Part shown: positions 1 through 9,541 of the stretch, piece by piece
Layout of the letters: every line of letters begins with the position of its first letter
Position numbering within the stretch: the stretch's first letter is position 1
Assembly: GCF_042660705.1 (NCBI RefSeq)
Contig: NZ_JBHSUQ010000001.1
Reading direction: 5' to 3' (one strand)
Length of the DNA: 64,000 bases
Source: Undibacterium_A arcticum
GTDB taxonomy: Bacteria > Pseudomonadota > Gammaproteobacteria > Burkholderiales > Burkholderiaceae_D
Translations under genes and position numbers: made by a program
Notes under the pieces: model-generated
What the model was told of the DNA's origin: nothing
Database searches by the model: none
Seen by the model: only the letters and a program-made list of their open reading frames with translations

Positions 1-1924
1 CGCCATATTCCCAACGATATCCTGCGCGAACTGCATGGCTTCATTCACATGTTCGAGGACACGCCGGAATTCGTCGCGCGCCATATCATCCGCGAAGCCA
101 AATCGTATCTGGATGGCTTGGCGCCGCCCTTCTTCCGCGCACTCGTGCATTATGCGAATGACGGTTCTTACTCCTGGCATTGCCCCGGCCATTCGGGCGG
201 CGTGGCGTTTGAAATCGCCTATCGGCCAGATGTTCCACCAGTTTTTCGGCGAGAACATGCTGCGCGCCGACGTCTGCAATGCGGTCGAAGAGCTCGGCCA
301 GTTGCTCGACCACACCGGCCCGGTTGCGGCATCCGAGCGCAACGCAGCGCGCATCTTCAATGCCGACCATTGTTATTTCGTCACCAACGGCACCAGCACC
401 AGCAACAAGATGGTGTGGCACTCGACCGTCGCGCCGGGCGACATCGTGGTGGTCGACCGCAACTGCCACAAGTCGATCCTGCACTCGATCATCATGTGCG
501 GTGCGATCCCGGTATTTTTGATGCCGACCCGCAACCACCTCGGCATCATCGGGCCGATTCCGCTGGAAGAATTCACGCCGGAAAGCATTGCGCGCAAGAT
601 CGAAGCCAATCCGTTTGCGCGTGAAGCCACCAACAAGAAGCCGCGCATCCTGACCATCACGCAATCGACCTACGACGGCGTGATCTACAACGTCGAGACG
701 CTCAGAGAAATGCTGGACGGCAAAATTGACACCCTGCATTTCGACGAAGCGTGGTTGCCGCATGCGACCTTCCACGATTTCTACAAGGACATGCATGCGA
801 TCGGTCGCGACCGCCCGCGCGCCAAGGAATCGATGATCTTCTCGACCCAATCGACGCACAAGCTGCTGGCCGGATTGTCGCAGGCGTCGCAGATCCTGGT
901 ACGCGAATCGGAGTCGGTCAAGCTCGATCAGGACGCCTTCAATGAAGCCTATCTGATGCACACCTCGACCTCGCCGCAGTATGCGATCATCGCCTCGTGC
1001 GACGTGGCCGCCGCGATGATGGAAGCACCGGGCGGTACCGCGCTGGTCGAAGAGTCGATCCTGGAAGCGCTCGACTTCCGGCGCGCGATGAAGAAGATCG
1101 ATCAGGAATGGGGCAAGGACTGGTGGTTCCAGGTATGGGGACCGGACAATTTCTCCGAAGACGGCATTGGCTCGCGCGAAGACTGGATGATCAATGCCGA
1201 GGACGACTGGCACGGGTTTGGCAAGTTGGCGCCGGGTTTCAACATGCTCGACCCGATCAAGGCGACCGTGGTCACGCCCGGACTGTCGCTGGACGGCAAG
1301 TTCGGCGAAACCGGCATCCCGGCCTCGATCGTCACCAAATACCTGGCCGAACACGGCGTCATCATCGAAAAATGCGGGCTGTATTCATTCTTCATCATGT
1401 TCACCATCGGCATCACCAAGGGCCGCTGGAACACACTGCTGACCGCACTGCAGCAGTTCAAGGACGACTACGACAAGAACCAGCCGATCTGGCGCATCCT
1501 GCCGGAATTCGCCGCTGCCAACCCGCGCTACGAGCGTATCGGTCTGCGCGACCTGTGCCAGCAGATTCACGACTTCTACAAGGCGTATGACGTAGCGCGT
1601 CTGACTACCGAGATGTACCTGTCGGACATGCAACCGGCGATGAAGCCGTCGGACGCGTTTGCCAAGATGGCGCATCGCGAAATCGACCGCGTGCCGATCG
1701 ACGAACTGGAAGGTCGCATCACCTCGATCCTGCTAACGCCCTACCCGCCGGGCATTCCGCTGCTGATCCCGGGCGAGCGCTTCAACAAGACGATCGTCGA
1801 TTACCTGAAGTTCGCGCGTGACTTCAACGAGCGCTTCCCCGGCTTCGAAACCGATGTACACGGGCTGGTGAAACGCGAAGTGGACGGCAAGCGCGGGTAT
1901 TTTGTGGATTGTGTCCGCCAGTAA
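1..1924 (+). CDS. Orn/Lys/Arg decarboxylase, 5'-truncated and frameshifted
   Basis: PLP-dependent, fold-type I basic amino acid decarboxylase (arginine, lysine or ornithine to the amine plus CO2). The gene enters from the left edge in frame 1, reading RHIPNDILRELHGF, then SYSWHCPGHSGG, and continues in frame 2 from about position 209 as KSPIGQMFHQFFGENM, FVTNGTSTSNK and the PLP-lysine region STQSTHKLLAGLSQAS. The C-terminal domain runs to the TAA at 1922-1924. The break lies at TTTG 208-211, where family proteins read GGVAFLKSP; two missing T's would restore it. The N-terminal wing domain lies mostly outside the window. Conservation is strong on both sides of the break, so I read this as a sequencing error in a functional gene. 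Substrate specificity cannot be told from sequence alone. Confidence 0.88.
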   Translation, partial: AIFPTISCANCMASFTCSRTRRNSSRAISSAKPNRIWMAWRRPSSAHSCIMRMTVLTPGIAPAIRAAWRLKSPIGQMFHQFFGENMLRADVCNAVEELGQLLDHTGPVAASERNAARIFNADHCYFVTNGTSTSNKMVWHSTVAPGDIVVVDRNCHKSILHSIIMCGAIPVFLMPTRNHLGIIGPIPLEEFTPESIARKIEANPFAREATNKKPRILTITQSTYDGVIYNVETLREMLDGKIDTLHFDEAWLPHATFHDFYKDMHAIGRDRPRAKESMIFSTQSTHKLLAGLSQASQILVRESESVKLDQDAFNEAYLMHTSTSPQYAIIASCDVAAAMMEAPGGTALVEESILEALDFRRAMKKIDQEWGKDWWFQVWGPDNFSEDGIGSREDWMINAEDDWHGFGKLAPGFNMLDPIKATVVTPGLSLDGKFGETGIPASIVTKYLAEHGVIIEKCGLYSFFIMFTIGITKGRWNTLLTALQQFKDDYDKNQPIWRILPEFAAANPRYERIGLRDLCQQIHDFYKAYDVARLTTEMYLSDMQPAMKPSDAFAKMAHREIDRVPIDELEGRITSILLTPYPPGIPLLIPGERFNKTIVDYLKFARDFNERFPGFETDVHGLVKREVDGKRGYFVDCVRQ

Positions 1925-2020
1925 GCGAAACGCTCTCGATGGTAACGCGCCGGCTGCGTCCGGCCGGTTGCCGTCGCACTCAAATTGATTGCGCAAGCAG
2001 CGGAGAAACCTGCACTGCCG

Positions 2021-2773
2021 CTAGGCTCGCCATCGCTCCAGCAGATCGTCCACCACCGGCACGACGGCCAGCAGCAACAAGATCATCGCCAGCGGAATCG
2101 TCGACAAAAAACCGATGTGCTTGAAGCCGACGGCGCCAACCAAGCCGCCGGAGAAAAACATCAGCAACAACAGCGACAGCAGGCGTAATTTTTGACGGTT
2201 GGCAAAGACCAGGAATTGATCCGGGTTGTCCTTGTTGGGATTCCAGTACAGCCATTTGCCAAGCTCGATGCCGATGTCGGTCACGATACCGGTGACATGC
2301 GTGGTGCGGATATCGGCCTTCGAGAGCTTGGTGATGATCGCGTTTTGCAAGCCCATGATGAAGCACAGCAGCATCACGGTCAGCGGCACAAATAAGCCCA
2401 TATGCAGCGCGAGATTGCCGCCCAGCAGGCCAAAGCACAACAGCAGCGCGGCCTCCAGCAGCAGCGACAAGGCATACTCGCTGTGTAGCCGACGATGGCG
2501 CGCCCAGTTGATCAGCAATGAGGAACTGGCCGCGCCCGCGATAAACGACAGCAGCGCCCCCAATCCCGCCAATGCCAGTGTGACGTTTCCCAAGGCCAGT
2601 TGGTCGGCCATGGCTGACACGATGCCGGTCATATGCGAGGTGTATTGATTCACCGCCAGGAATCCGCCGGCATTCGCCGCACCTGCCACGAACGCAAGCG
2701 ACAGGCCGAGTTGCCGATTGGCGTCGACAGTACGCACTTTCCCGGTCAGACGACGGAGAAATGCAATCGGCAT
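2021..2773 (-). CDS. DUF1275 (YoaK-type) integral membrane protein
   Basis: A 250-residue protein with about six hydrophobic segments, including LGLSLAFVAGAANAGGFLAV near residues 23-42, LLLEAALLLCFGLL in the middle and IPLAMILLLLAVVPVV at the C terminus. The segments NQYTSHMTGIVSAMA and LQNAIITKLSKADIRTTHVT match the YoaK/DUF1275 family pattern. No function is established for this family; transport has been suggested for members. It lies 29 bp downstream of dcd on the same strand and may be co-transcribed. The ATG at 2771-2773 is the only plausible start before the family N terminus. Confidence 0.85.
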   Translation of the reverse strand: MPIAFLRRLTGKVRTVDANRQLGLSLAFVAGAANAGGFLAVNQYTSHMTGIVSAMADQLALGNVTLALAGLGALLSFIAGAASSSLLINWARHRRLHSEYALSLLLEAALLLCFGLLGGNLALHMGLFVPLTVMLLCFIMGLQNAIITKLSKADIRTTHVTGIVTDIGIELGKWLYWNPNKDNPDQFLVFANRQKLRLLSLLLLMFFSGGLVGAVGFKHIGFLSTIPLAMILLLLAVVPVVDDLLERWRA

Positions 2774-2802
2774 GGGACCTGATTATCCGTGGCCGGACAT
2801 CA

Positions 2803-3369
2803 TCAGGCCTTGGGCAGCGTCACTCCGCGCTGTCCCTGGTATTTGCCGCCGCGATCCTTGTACGAGGTTTCGCATACTTCATCGCTTTCAAAGAACAGCA
2901 CCTGGGCGCAGCCCTCGCCGGCGTAAATTTTTGCCGGCAGCGGCGTCGTGTTGGAAAACTCCAGCGTCACGTAGCCCTCCCACTCCGGTTCGAACGGCGT
3001 GACGTTGACAATGATGCCGCAGCGCGCGTAGGTCGATTTTCCCAGGCAGATGGTGAGCACGCTGCGCGGGATGCGGAAGTATTCGATGGTACGCGCCAAC
3101 GCGAACGAATTGGGCGGGATGATGCAGACATCGCTCTTGATATCGACGAAGGAGTTCTCATCGAAATTCTTGGGGTCGACGATGGTGCTGTTGATATTGG
3201 TGAAAATCTTGAATTCATCGGCACAGCGAATATCGTAGCCATACGACGAGGTGCCGTAGGACACGATCTTGTGGCCGTTGGCCTCGCGGACCTGACCCGG
3301 CTCGAACGGTTCGATCATGCCGGTTTCTTGCGCCATGCGGCGGATCCATTTATCAGACTTGATTGTCAT
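2803..3369 (-). CDS. dcd: dCTP deaminase
   Basis: Deaminates dCTP to dUTP, feeding dTMP synthesis; a cytosolic homotrimer of the dUTPase fold. The 188 residues match the usual family length from the first residue (MTIKSDKWIRRMAQETGMI). Visible family motifs are SYGTSSYGYDIRCA, PPNSFALARTIEYFRIPR, GKSTYARCGI, the substrate-loop stretch VTPFEPEWEGYVTLEFSN, and the C-terminal GGKYQGQRGVTLPKA that closes over the triphosphate. The start is the ATG at 3367-3369. It is followed on the same strand by the DUF1275 gene. The reading frame is intact. Confidence 0.97.
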   Translation of the reverse strand: MTIKSDKWIRRMAQETGMIEPFEPGQVREANGHKIVSYGTSSYGYDIRCADEFKIFTNINSTIVDPKNFDENSFVDIKSDVCIIPPNSFALARTIEYFRIPRSVLTICLGKSTYARCGIIVNVTPFEPEWEGYVTLEFSNTTPLPAKIYAGEGCAQVLFFESDEVCETSYKDRGGKYQGQRGVTLPKA

Positions 3370-3484
3370 TGGTAGGTATTCTTCAAAGATAGCAGCGGAC
3401 CAACATGGTGCCGGTTTGAACGAGATTTTACGCGAAAAGCCCTGCTCGACCGCCAGTAGGAAAGACTAACTGCAACAATAATGC

Positions 3485-4474
3485 TCAATGCATTGCGGCC
3501 TTGGCATGTTCGACCCGCATGGCGTCCGGCAAGGCGACGCCATTCTTGACGGCAGTCAGTTCTGCCATGATCGAAATGGCAATTTCCGCCGGCGTTTTGC
3601 TGCCGATGTAGAGACCGATTGGGCCGTGCAGCCGCGCCAGTTGCGCTGCGTTCAGCTCGAACTGGGCTAGCCGTTCGCGGCGTTTCGCGTTATTGATGCG
3701 TGAGCCGATCGCGCCGACATAGAAGGCCTCCGATTTCAGCGCCTCCATCAGGGCCAGGTCGTCCAGCTTGGGGTCGTGCGTCAGCGCCACAACCGCACAG
3801 CGCGCGTCGGGCTTCATGGTCAGCACCAGGTCATCGGGCATCGCATGGACCACGTCGACGCCAGGCAGGTTCCATCCAATGCGGTATTCCGCACGCGGAT
3901 CGCAGACAATCACGTGGTAATCCATGCCGGCTGCGATCTGCGCCAGAAAGCGCGATAACTGACCGGCACCGATGATCAGCAAGCGCCAGCGCGGGCCATG
4001 CAAGGTGGTGAGAGCGTGCTGGGACAGCTGCATGGCTTGGCCCGCGTGACCCGGGACCAAGGTCACCGCGCCGCTCCGCAAGTCGACCCGGCGCGCGATC
4101 AGCTCGTGATTTTCCAAGCGCTGCAATAGCGCGGCGACCATACTGGTACTGGACAGCGGCTCGATGACCAGTTCAATCGTGCCACCGCACGGCAGACCAA
4201 AGCGGTGCGCCTCATCGGCGCTGATGCCGTAGCGAACCAGTTCCGGCAACGTCCGCCGGATGCCTTCGCGGCGGACGCGTGCGATCAGATCGTCCTCGAT
4301 GCAGCCGCCGGACACAGACCCGACCACACAGCCATCGTTGCGAATCGCCAGCGTCGCGCCTTCCGGTCGCGGGCTGGAGCCCCAGGTGCGGACCACGGTC
4401 ACCAGCGCGCAAGGCTGGCCGTCGGCGATCCATTGCGCACAGGCTTTTAAGACTTCCAGGTCGATGCTGTCCAT
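3485..4474 (-). CDS. XdhC/CoxI family protein (molybdenum-hydroxylase maturation type)
   Basis: The N-terminal XdhC/CoxI domain shows VTVVRTWGSSPRPEGATL and GSVSGGCIEDDLI, with the conserved Cys in SGGCIE. A C-terminal Rossmann domain shows LLIIGAGQLSRFLAQIA and ends with GLYIGSKTPAEIAISI. XdhC proteins bind and sulfurate the molybdenum cofactor for xanthine dehydrogenase-type enzymes. No molybdenum hydroxylase gene is in this window, so the client is unknown. I start at the ATG 4472-4474 (MDSIDLEVLKACAQW), which fits the family. An in-frame start further upstream would overlap the neighbouring gene. It lies 49 bp downstream of a tungstate-type binding protein on the same strand, which supports a joint Mo/W-related role. 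Confidence 0.85.
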   Translation of the reverse strand: MDSIDLEVLKACAQWIADGQPCALVTVVRTWGSSPRPEGATLAIRNDGCVVGSVSGGCIEDDLIARVRREGIRRTLPELVRYGISADEAHRFGLPCGGTIELVIEPLSSTSMVAALLQRLENHELIARRVDLRSGAVTLVPGHAGQAMQLSQHALTTLHGPRWRLLIIGAGQLSRFLAQIAAGMDYHVIVCDPRAEYRIGWNLPGVDVVHAMPDDLVLTMKPDARCAVVALTHDPKLDDLALMEALKSEAFYVGAIGSRINNAKRRERLAQFELNAAQLARLHGPIGLYIGSKTPAEIAISIMAELTAVKNGVALPDAMRVEHAKAAMH

Positions 4475-4523
4475 GGTGGCGAGGATGGTGTGACAGAGAG
4501 TGGTTGGTGGTGGTGAACCACGC

Positions 4524-5342
4524 TCAGCGTTGGGCTGACGGAAAAAACAGTTGCTGGCCATCGACCCGGAATTCGGCGATTTTTTTCTGCCCCGGCGCCG
4601 ACGTGATCCAGTCGATCAGCCGCATCGCCCCCTGGTAATTGATGTCCTTGTACTTGGCCGGATTGACCGCGATGATGCCATACGGGTTGAACATTCTGGG
4701 GTCGCCTTCGACCAGGACCGCCAAGCCGCTCTTGGCGCGGTACGCGCCGTAAGTGGCGCGGTCGCTCAAGGTGTACCCCTGCAGCTCCCCAGCCATGGTC
4801 AATACTTCCCCCATGCCAAGGCCAGCCACCAGGTAATTATTGCCAGTCGGCACGATACCCAGCAATTTCCAATAACTTTTCTCCATCTGGTCGGTACCGG
4901 AATTGTCGCCGCGCGAAATGAATCTGGCCTTGCTGTCGGCGATTTTCCGCAGTGCGGCCAACACATCGCGACCGCCTCTGATGCCAGCCGGATCGCTGGC
5001 CGGGCCGACGATGATGAAGTCGTTGTACATCACGTCGCGCCGGTTCACGCCATGTCCGTCAGCGACAAATTTGTCTTCCGCCGGGCGCGCATGCACCAGC
5101 GTCACATCGACATCGCCGTTTTTGGCCAGTTCCAGCGCCTTGCCGGTCCCGACCGAAATTACCTGTACCTTGATGCCGCTGCTGGCCTCGAATGCCGGCA
5201 GAAGATAGCCGAGCAGGCCGGAGTTCTCGGTGCTGGTGGTGGTCGACATCTTGATCACGTTCTGCGCCGACGCCGGCCACGCCAGCAAACCGGACAGGAT
5301 GAACGCGACAGTGACGGCAATCAAACGCATCGGACGGGGCAT
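4524..5342 (-). CDS. TupA-like periplasmic tungstate/oxyanion-binding protein
   Basis: A Sec signal peptide at residues 1-26 (MPRPMRLIAVTVAF onward, cleavage after WPASA) is followed by a PBP-like domain. The oxyanion-site motif IKMSTTTSTENSGLL, then GTGKALELAKNGDVDVTLVH and ISRGDNSGTDQMEK, are typical of the TupA/PstS-like tungstate-binding proteins. The start at 5342 is chosen because GGAG sits 7 bases upstream and a good signal peptide follows. No permease (tupB) or ATPase (tupC) gene flanks it: the upstream neighbour is mgtA. It is therefore an orphan binding protein here. Distinguishing tungstate from molybdate or another oxyanion would need binding data. Confidence 0.82.
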   Translation of the reverse strand: MPRPMRLIAVTVAFILSGLLAWPASAQNVIKMSTTTSTENSGLLGYLLPAFEASSGIKVQVISVGTGKALELAKNGDVDVTLVHARPAEDKFVADGHGVNRRDVMYNDFIIVGPASDPAGIRGGRDVLAALRKIADSKARFISRGDNSGTDQMEKSYWKLLGIVPTGNNYLVAGLGMGEVLTMAGELQGYTLSDRATYGAYRAKSGLAVLVEGDPRMFNPYGIIAVNPAKYKDINYQGAMRLIDWITSAPGQKKIAEFRVDGQQLFFPSAQR

Positions 5343-5421
5343 GCTGACACTCCAAAGTTGAACCGGAGTGTCATTTTCACACACTCCGCCCGCCATGTCC
5401 GAAACCCAGGCGGTTGTCGGA

Positions 5422-8211
5422 CTACTGCCAGCCGTAACGCCGCGCGTACCATCCCTTCATCGCCTGCGTCAGGCCGCCATAGGCCAGCAGAATGGCAAAC
5501 AGCCAGTAAAAATACGATATCGGCAATGCCTGCAGCTTGAAATAATGGGCGACCAGCGACATCGGCAGCATGACCCCGAGCACCATGATGACGATCGTCA
5601 TGCCCAGCAGCGGCCACGACGCACGACTCTGGATAAACGGGATCTTCTGGGTCCGGATCATGTGCACGATCAGGGTCTGCGACAGCAGTCCCTCGATGAA
5701 CCAGGCGGACTGGAACAGGGTCTGGTGCTGCAGCGTGTTGGCGCCGAAGACGTACCACATCAGCGCGAACGTCGTGATGTCAAAAATCGAACTGATCGGG
5801 CCAAAATACACCATGAAGCGGCCGATGTCGGCCGGATTCCAGCGCTGCGGTTTCTGCAGGAATTCATCATCGACATTGTCGAACGGGATCGCAATCTGCG
5901 ACACGTCATACAACAGGTTCTGCACCAGCAGATGCAGCGGCAGCATCGGCAGGAAGGGCAAGAAGGCGCTGGCGATCAGTACCGAAAATACATTGCCGAA
6001 GTTGGAGCTGGCCGTCATCTTGATGTACTTGAGCATGTTGGCGAACGTGCGGCGCCCTTCCAGCACGCCCTCTTCCAGCACCATCAAGCTCTTTTCGAGC
6101 AGGATCAGATCGGCCGCCTCCTTCGCGATATCGACCGCGGTATCGACCGAGATCCCGATATCGGCCGCGCGCAAGGCCGCCGCATCGTTGATGCCGTCGC
6201 CCATGAAGCCGACCACATGGCCGTTGTCATGCAGCACGCGCACGATACGTTCCTTGTGCATCGGGCTCAGCTTGGCAAACACCGTGGTGCTCTCGACCGC
6301 GATCGCCAATTCCGCATCGCTCATCCGTTCAACCTCGGCGCCGAGCAGCATGCCCTGCACCGCCAATCCGACCTGGCGGCAGATCTTGGCCGTCACCAGT
6401 TCATTGTCGCCGGTCAGCACCTTGACCTCGACCCCGTGCCGGTTCAACGCGGCGATCGCGGGCCGCGTCGATTCCTTCGGCGGATCAAGAAACGCAATGT
6501 AGCCGATCAGGACCAGATCCGATTCATCCGCGACGCCGTACACTTCCTTGGTGGGCGGCAAATCCTTGGCCGCTACCGCCACCACCCGCAAGCCCTCGCC
6601 GTTCAGCGCGGCGGTGGTGGCTCGGATCTGGCTCAGCAATTGTGTCGTCAGCGGCACGGCCCGGCCGTCCTCCCATGCATGGGTGCAGATCGACACCATT
6701 TCTTCCAGCGCGCCCTTGCAGATCAGCTCGTGGTGATCCTCGCGTTCGCTGACGACCACCGACATGCGACGGCGTTCGAAATCAAACGGAATTTCATCGA
6801 CCTTGCGATAGGCCGAGGCGACACTCATTTCGCGCTGCAATTCCGCGTGTTCCAGCACCGCGACATCGAGCAGGTTCTTCAGGCCGGTCTGGTAATAGCT
6901 GTTCAGGTAGGCGTATTGCAGCACCGCGTCGTAAGGCTGGCCGTAGATATCGGTATGGCGTTCCAGAAAAATCTTGTCCTGGGTCAGGGTGCCGGTCTTG
7001 TCGGTGCACAGCACATCCATCGCGCCGAAATTCTGAATCGCGTCGAGCCGCTTGACGATCACCTTCTGGCGCGACAGCGTCACCGCGCCCTTGGCCAGGG
7101 TCGAAGTGACGATCATCGGCAACATTTCCGGTGTCAGGCCGACCGCGACCGACAGTGCGAACAGCGCGGCCTCGACCCAGTCGCCCTTGGTGAAACCGTT
7201 GATCAGCAACACGATGGGCGTCATCACCAACATGAAGCGGATCAGCAGCCAGCTGACGCGATTGACGCCGGACTGGAACGCGGTCGGGCCGCGATCACTG
7301 GCGGTCACGCGCTCGGCGATGGCGCCGAAATAAGTCTGGTTGCCGGTGCCGATCACCACTGACGTGGCCGACCCGCTGACCACGTTGGTACCCATGAAGC
7401 ACAGGTTGTCCAGCTCCAGCGGATTGCCGGCTTCGCTGCCGCGATGCACCGCAAATTTTTCGACCGGCAGCGATTCGCCGGTCATCGCCGCTTGACTGAT
7501 AAACAGATCCTTGGCCGTCAGCACGCGCAGATCGGCCGGAATCATGTCGCCGGCGGCGAGCTGGACGATATCGCCCGGCACCAGGTGCTTGATCGGCAGC
7601 TCGATGCGCTTGACGCCCTTCGGATGCAGGGTCATGTCGAGCAAGCGCAGCGCCGCATCGGCATCGTCGTGTGAATAGCGCTGCTCCGGATCACGGCGCA
7701 GCACGGTGGCGGTATTGCTGACCATCTCCTTGAGCTGGTCGGCCGCCTTGTTGGAGCGCAGCTCCTGTACGAAGCGCATCAAGGTCGACAGCACCACCAT
7801 CGTGCCGATCACGATCGTTGCCTTCATGTCCTCGGTGTAGTAGGACACCAGTGCCAGTACCGTCAGCAGCAGGTTGAACGGATTCTTGTAGCATTGCCAC
7901 AGGTGCATCCACCATGGCAACGGTTTTTCATGCTGGACCTCGTTCAGGCCGACCTGTGCGCGGATATCATCGGCTTCCGCTTCGGTCAAGCCATCGACGC
8001 GGCTATTGAGCCTCGCCAGCAAGGCGGCGGTATCGGCTTGCGCCGCAGCGATCAGCGTCTGTGCCAGCGACGGCGGCACCTCTCTGGATGCGGCGCTGCC
8101 CTTGAACATGTCCAGCACCGCCAGCCGCCGGAAATGGCGTGTCATGCCGTGGCTGCGGACGAAGCCGACGAAGCTGTCCTTGAGGATATTCAGGTTCAGA
8201 TTCATGTTCAA
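5422..8211 (-). CDS. mgtA: Magnesium-translocating P-type ATPase
   Basis: A P3B-type Mg2+ importer of the inner membrane, 929 residues, close to the size of enterobacterial MgtA. Visible in order: the actuator motif MTGESLPVEK, the phosphorylation site LCTDKTGTLTQDK, the nucleotide-binding segment, LTGDNELVTAKICRQ, the hinge GFMGDGINDAAALRAADIG, and a C-terminal membrane domain with FNLLLTVLALVSYY upstream and SAWFIEGLLSQTLIVHMIRT near the end. The N-terminal extension (MNMNLNLNILKDS) matches MgtA proteins more than KdpB-like ATPases. The start codon is 3 bp after the stop codon of the upstream porin gene, so the two are very likely co-transcribed. No Mg2+-sensing leader was recognised upstream of the pair. 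Confidence 0.96.
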   Translation of the reverse strand: MNMNLNLNILKDSFVGFVRSHGMTRHFRRLAVLDMFKGSAASREVPPSLAQTLIAAAQADTAALLARLNSRVDGLTEAEADDIRAQVGLNEVQHEKPLPWWMHLWQCYKNPFNLLLTVLALVSYYTEDMKATIVIGTMVVLSTLMRFVQELRSNKAADQLKEMVSNTATVLRRDPEQRYSHDDADAALRLLDMTLHPKGVKRIELPIKHLVPGDIVQLAAGDMIPADLRVLTAKDLFISQAAMTGESLPVEKFAVHRGSEAGNPLELDNLCFMGTNVVSGSATSVVIGTGNQTYFGAIAERVTASDRGPTAFQSGVNRVSWLLIRFMLVMTPIVLLINGFTKGDWVEAALFALSVAVGLTPEMLPMIVTSTLAKGAVTLSRQKVIVKRLDAIQNFGAMDVLCTDKTGTLTQDKIFLERHTDIYGQPYDAVLQYAYLNSYYQTGLKNLLDVAVLEHAELQREMSVASAYRKVDEIPFDFERRRMSVVVSEREDHHELICKGALEEMVSICTHAWEDGRAVPLTTQLLSQIRATTAALNGEGLRVVAVAAKDLPPTKEVYGVADESDLVLIGYIAFLDPPKESTRPAIAALNRHGVEVKVLTGDNELVTAKICRQVGLAVQGMLLGAEVERMSDAELAIAVESTTVFAKLSPMHKERIVRVLHDNGHVVGFMGDGINDAAALRAADIGISVDTAVDIAKEAADLILLEKSLMVLEEGVLEGRRTFANMLKYIKMTASSNFGNVFSVLIASAFLPFLPMLPLHLLVQNLLYDVSQIAIPFDNVDDEFLQKPQRWNPADIGRFMVYFGPISSIFDITTFALMWYVFGANTLQHQTLFQSAWFIEGLLSQTLIVHMIRTQKIPFIQSRASWPLLGMTIVIMVLGVMLPMSLVAHYFKLQALPISYFYWLFAILLAYGGLTQAMKGWYARRYGWQ

Positions 8212-8214
8212 TTC

Positions 8215-9541
8215 CTAGAATTCTGCGTGCAAACGAATCGAACCGACAGTCACAGGACCGCGATCGGCGTTATAGGCGGGATTGGCGATGCGCTGCACGT
8301 CCACCGTAGCCGACACGTGTTTCACCAGCTTGATGTTGTAATACGCTTCCAGCACGGTCTCGGGCCGATAGTTCAGGCGGCCGTCGCCGATGAAGGCGCC
8401 GACGCCGCCGGCGGCCAGATAATCCCGATGTGCGGCGGACAAACCATTACGCGCCAGCGCCAGCCCGAGCACGTCGTCGTGGCGTCCCCATGACGTCCCC
8501 TTGAACGCTGCGCCAGCGGACAGGGCGCGCTCGATCTCGGCAAAGGCGTACGCCTCGGTCGCACCATCGTTCCAGCCGGCGCGTGCAAATACGCCGATAT
8601 CGGGTGTCAGGTTTTGTTCGAATCCGACACCGAAGCCGTACTTGATGCTCTCCTTGCGAACTCGTGCAACACTCGGGACGCCGCCACTGGCTTGCGCGTC
8701 GAACAGCGCATCGCGGAAACTGCCCATGCTGGCGGCGTTGCGAAATGCCAGCAGACGCAGCTTGCCGCCCTGCCCGCCCACGGTATGCGCATGTTCCAGC
8801 TCGATCTGGTCGCCGAAATGCTTGAAGATGCCCGAGTCGAGCGGCAATCCGTTCGACTCAAGCGGTTGCCGGAAACGTCCGGCGCGCAACGTCCAGTCGT
8901 CGTAGAAATATTCCGCCGCCGCGCCCCAGGTATACCCGCGCGCATCGGACGCATAGTCGTAGGCACCGTTGGTCGCCAGCGCTGTGTTCATGAACTGGCT
9001 GCGCGGGTCGTGGGCGAAGCCGTTACCGTCAAACAGGTCGATGACGGACAGATTGCCAACGGTCACGACCAGGCGTCTTGCGTCGACCTTGCCGGCCAGC
9101 TGGTTGACATCCGATTCGACCGTTTTAGTCTCGCCGCCCAGGTTCCAGCTCTGGCGCAGGAACAGGCGGGCACGATACAGCACCGGGTTGGGACCGCTCG
9201 ATTTGCTGTTCCGCGTTCGACAGCCCTGCCAGCCCGGTCAGGTTCGACAAGGGCACGCCCTGCAGCAGTTCGGGATCGAGATACAACTCGGCACCGTCCC
9301 ACGGGCGCCAGCCGAACGCCGCTGTGGCCGAAAACGAATAGGCCTTTTCGTGTCCCGGCTTCAGACTGTTCTGGCCGGAATAGGCGGCGTTAAACGATGG
9401 CTTGGTCTGCCAGATATAGGTGGTCTGGAATTTCGCGTTCCAGTTTTCATCCTGTAGCTCTTCCGCATGCGCCACCGCGACGCTGGTTGCACAGACAACC
9501 AGCCATGCGGCCACCCACAGTTTCTTGTTCTTTTTCGACAC
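8215..9541 (-). CDS. OprB-like carbohydrate-selective porin, frameshifted
   Basis: An outer-membrane beta-barrel porin of about 440 residues. A signal peptide (KKLWVAAWLVVCATSVAVA, cleaved after AHA) is followed by QDENWNAKFQTTYIWQTKPS. The barrel contains RLVVTVGNLSVIDLFDGNGF, GYTWGAAAEYFYDDWTLRAG and a C-terminal strand ending in Phe (GSIRLHAEF). This order matches the OprB family. I start at the GTG 9539-9541, which has AGAGG six bases upstream. The frame breaks near 9195-9200, between NAEQQIER and GPNPVLYRARLFL; two missing bases would rejoin them. It is the first gene of a likely operon with mgtA. The natural substrate is unknown. Confidence 0.8.
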
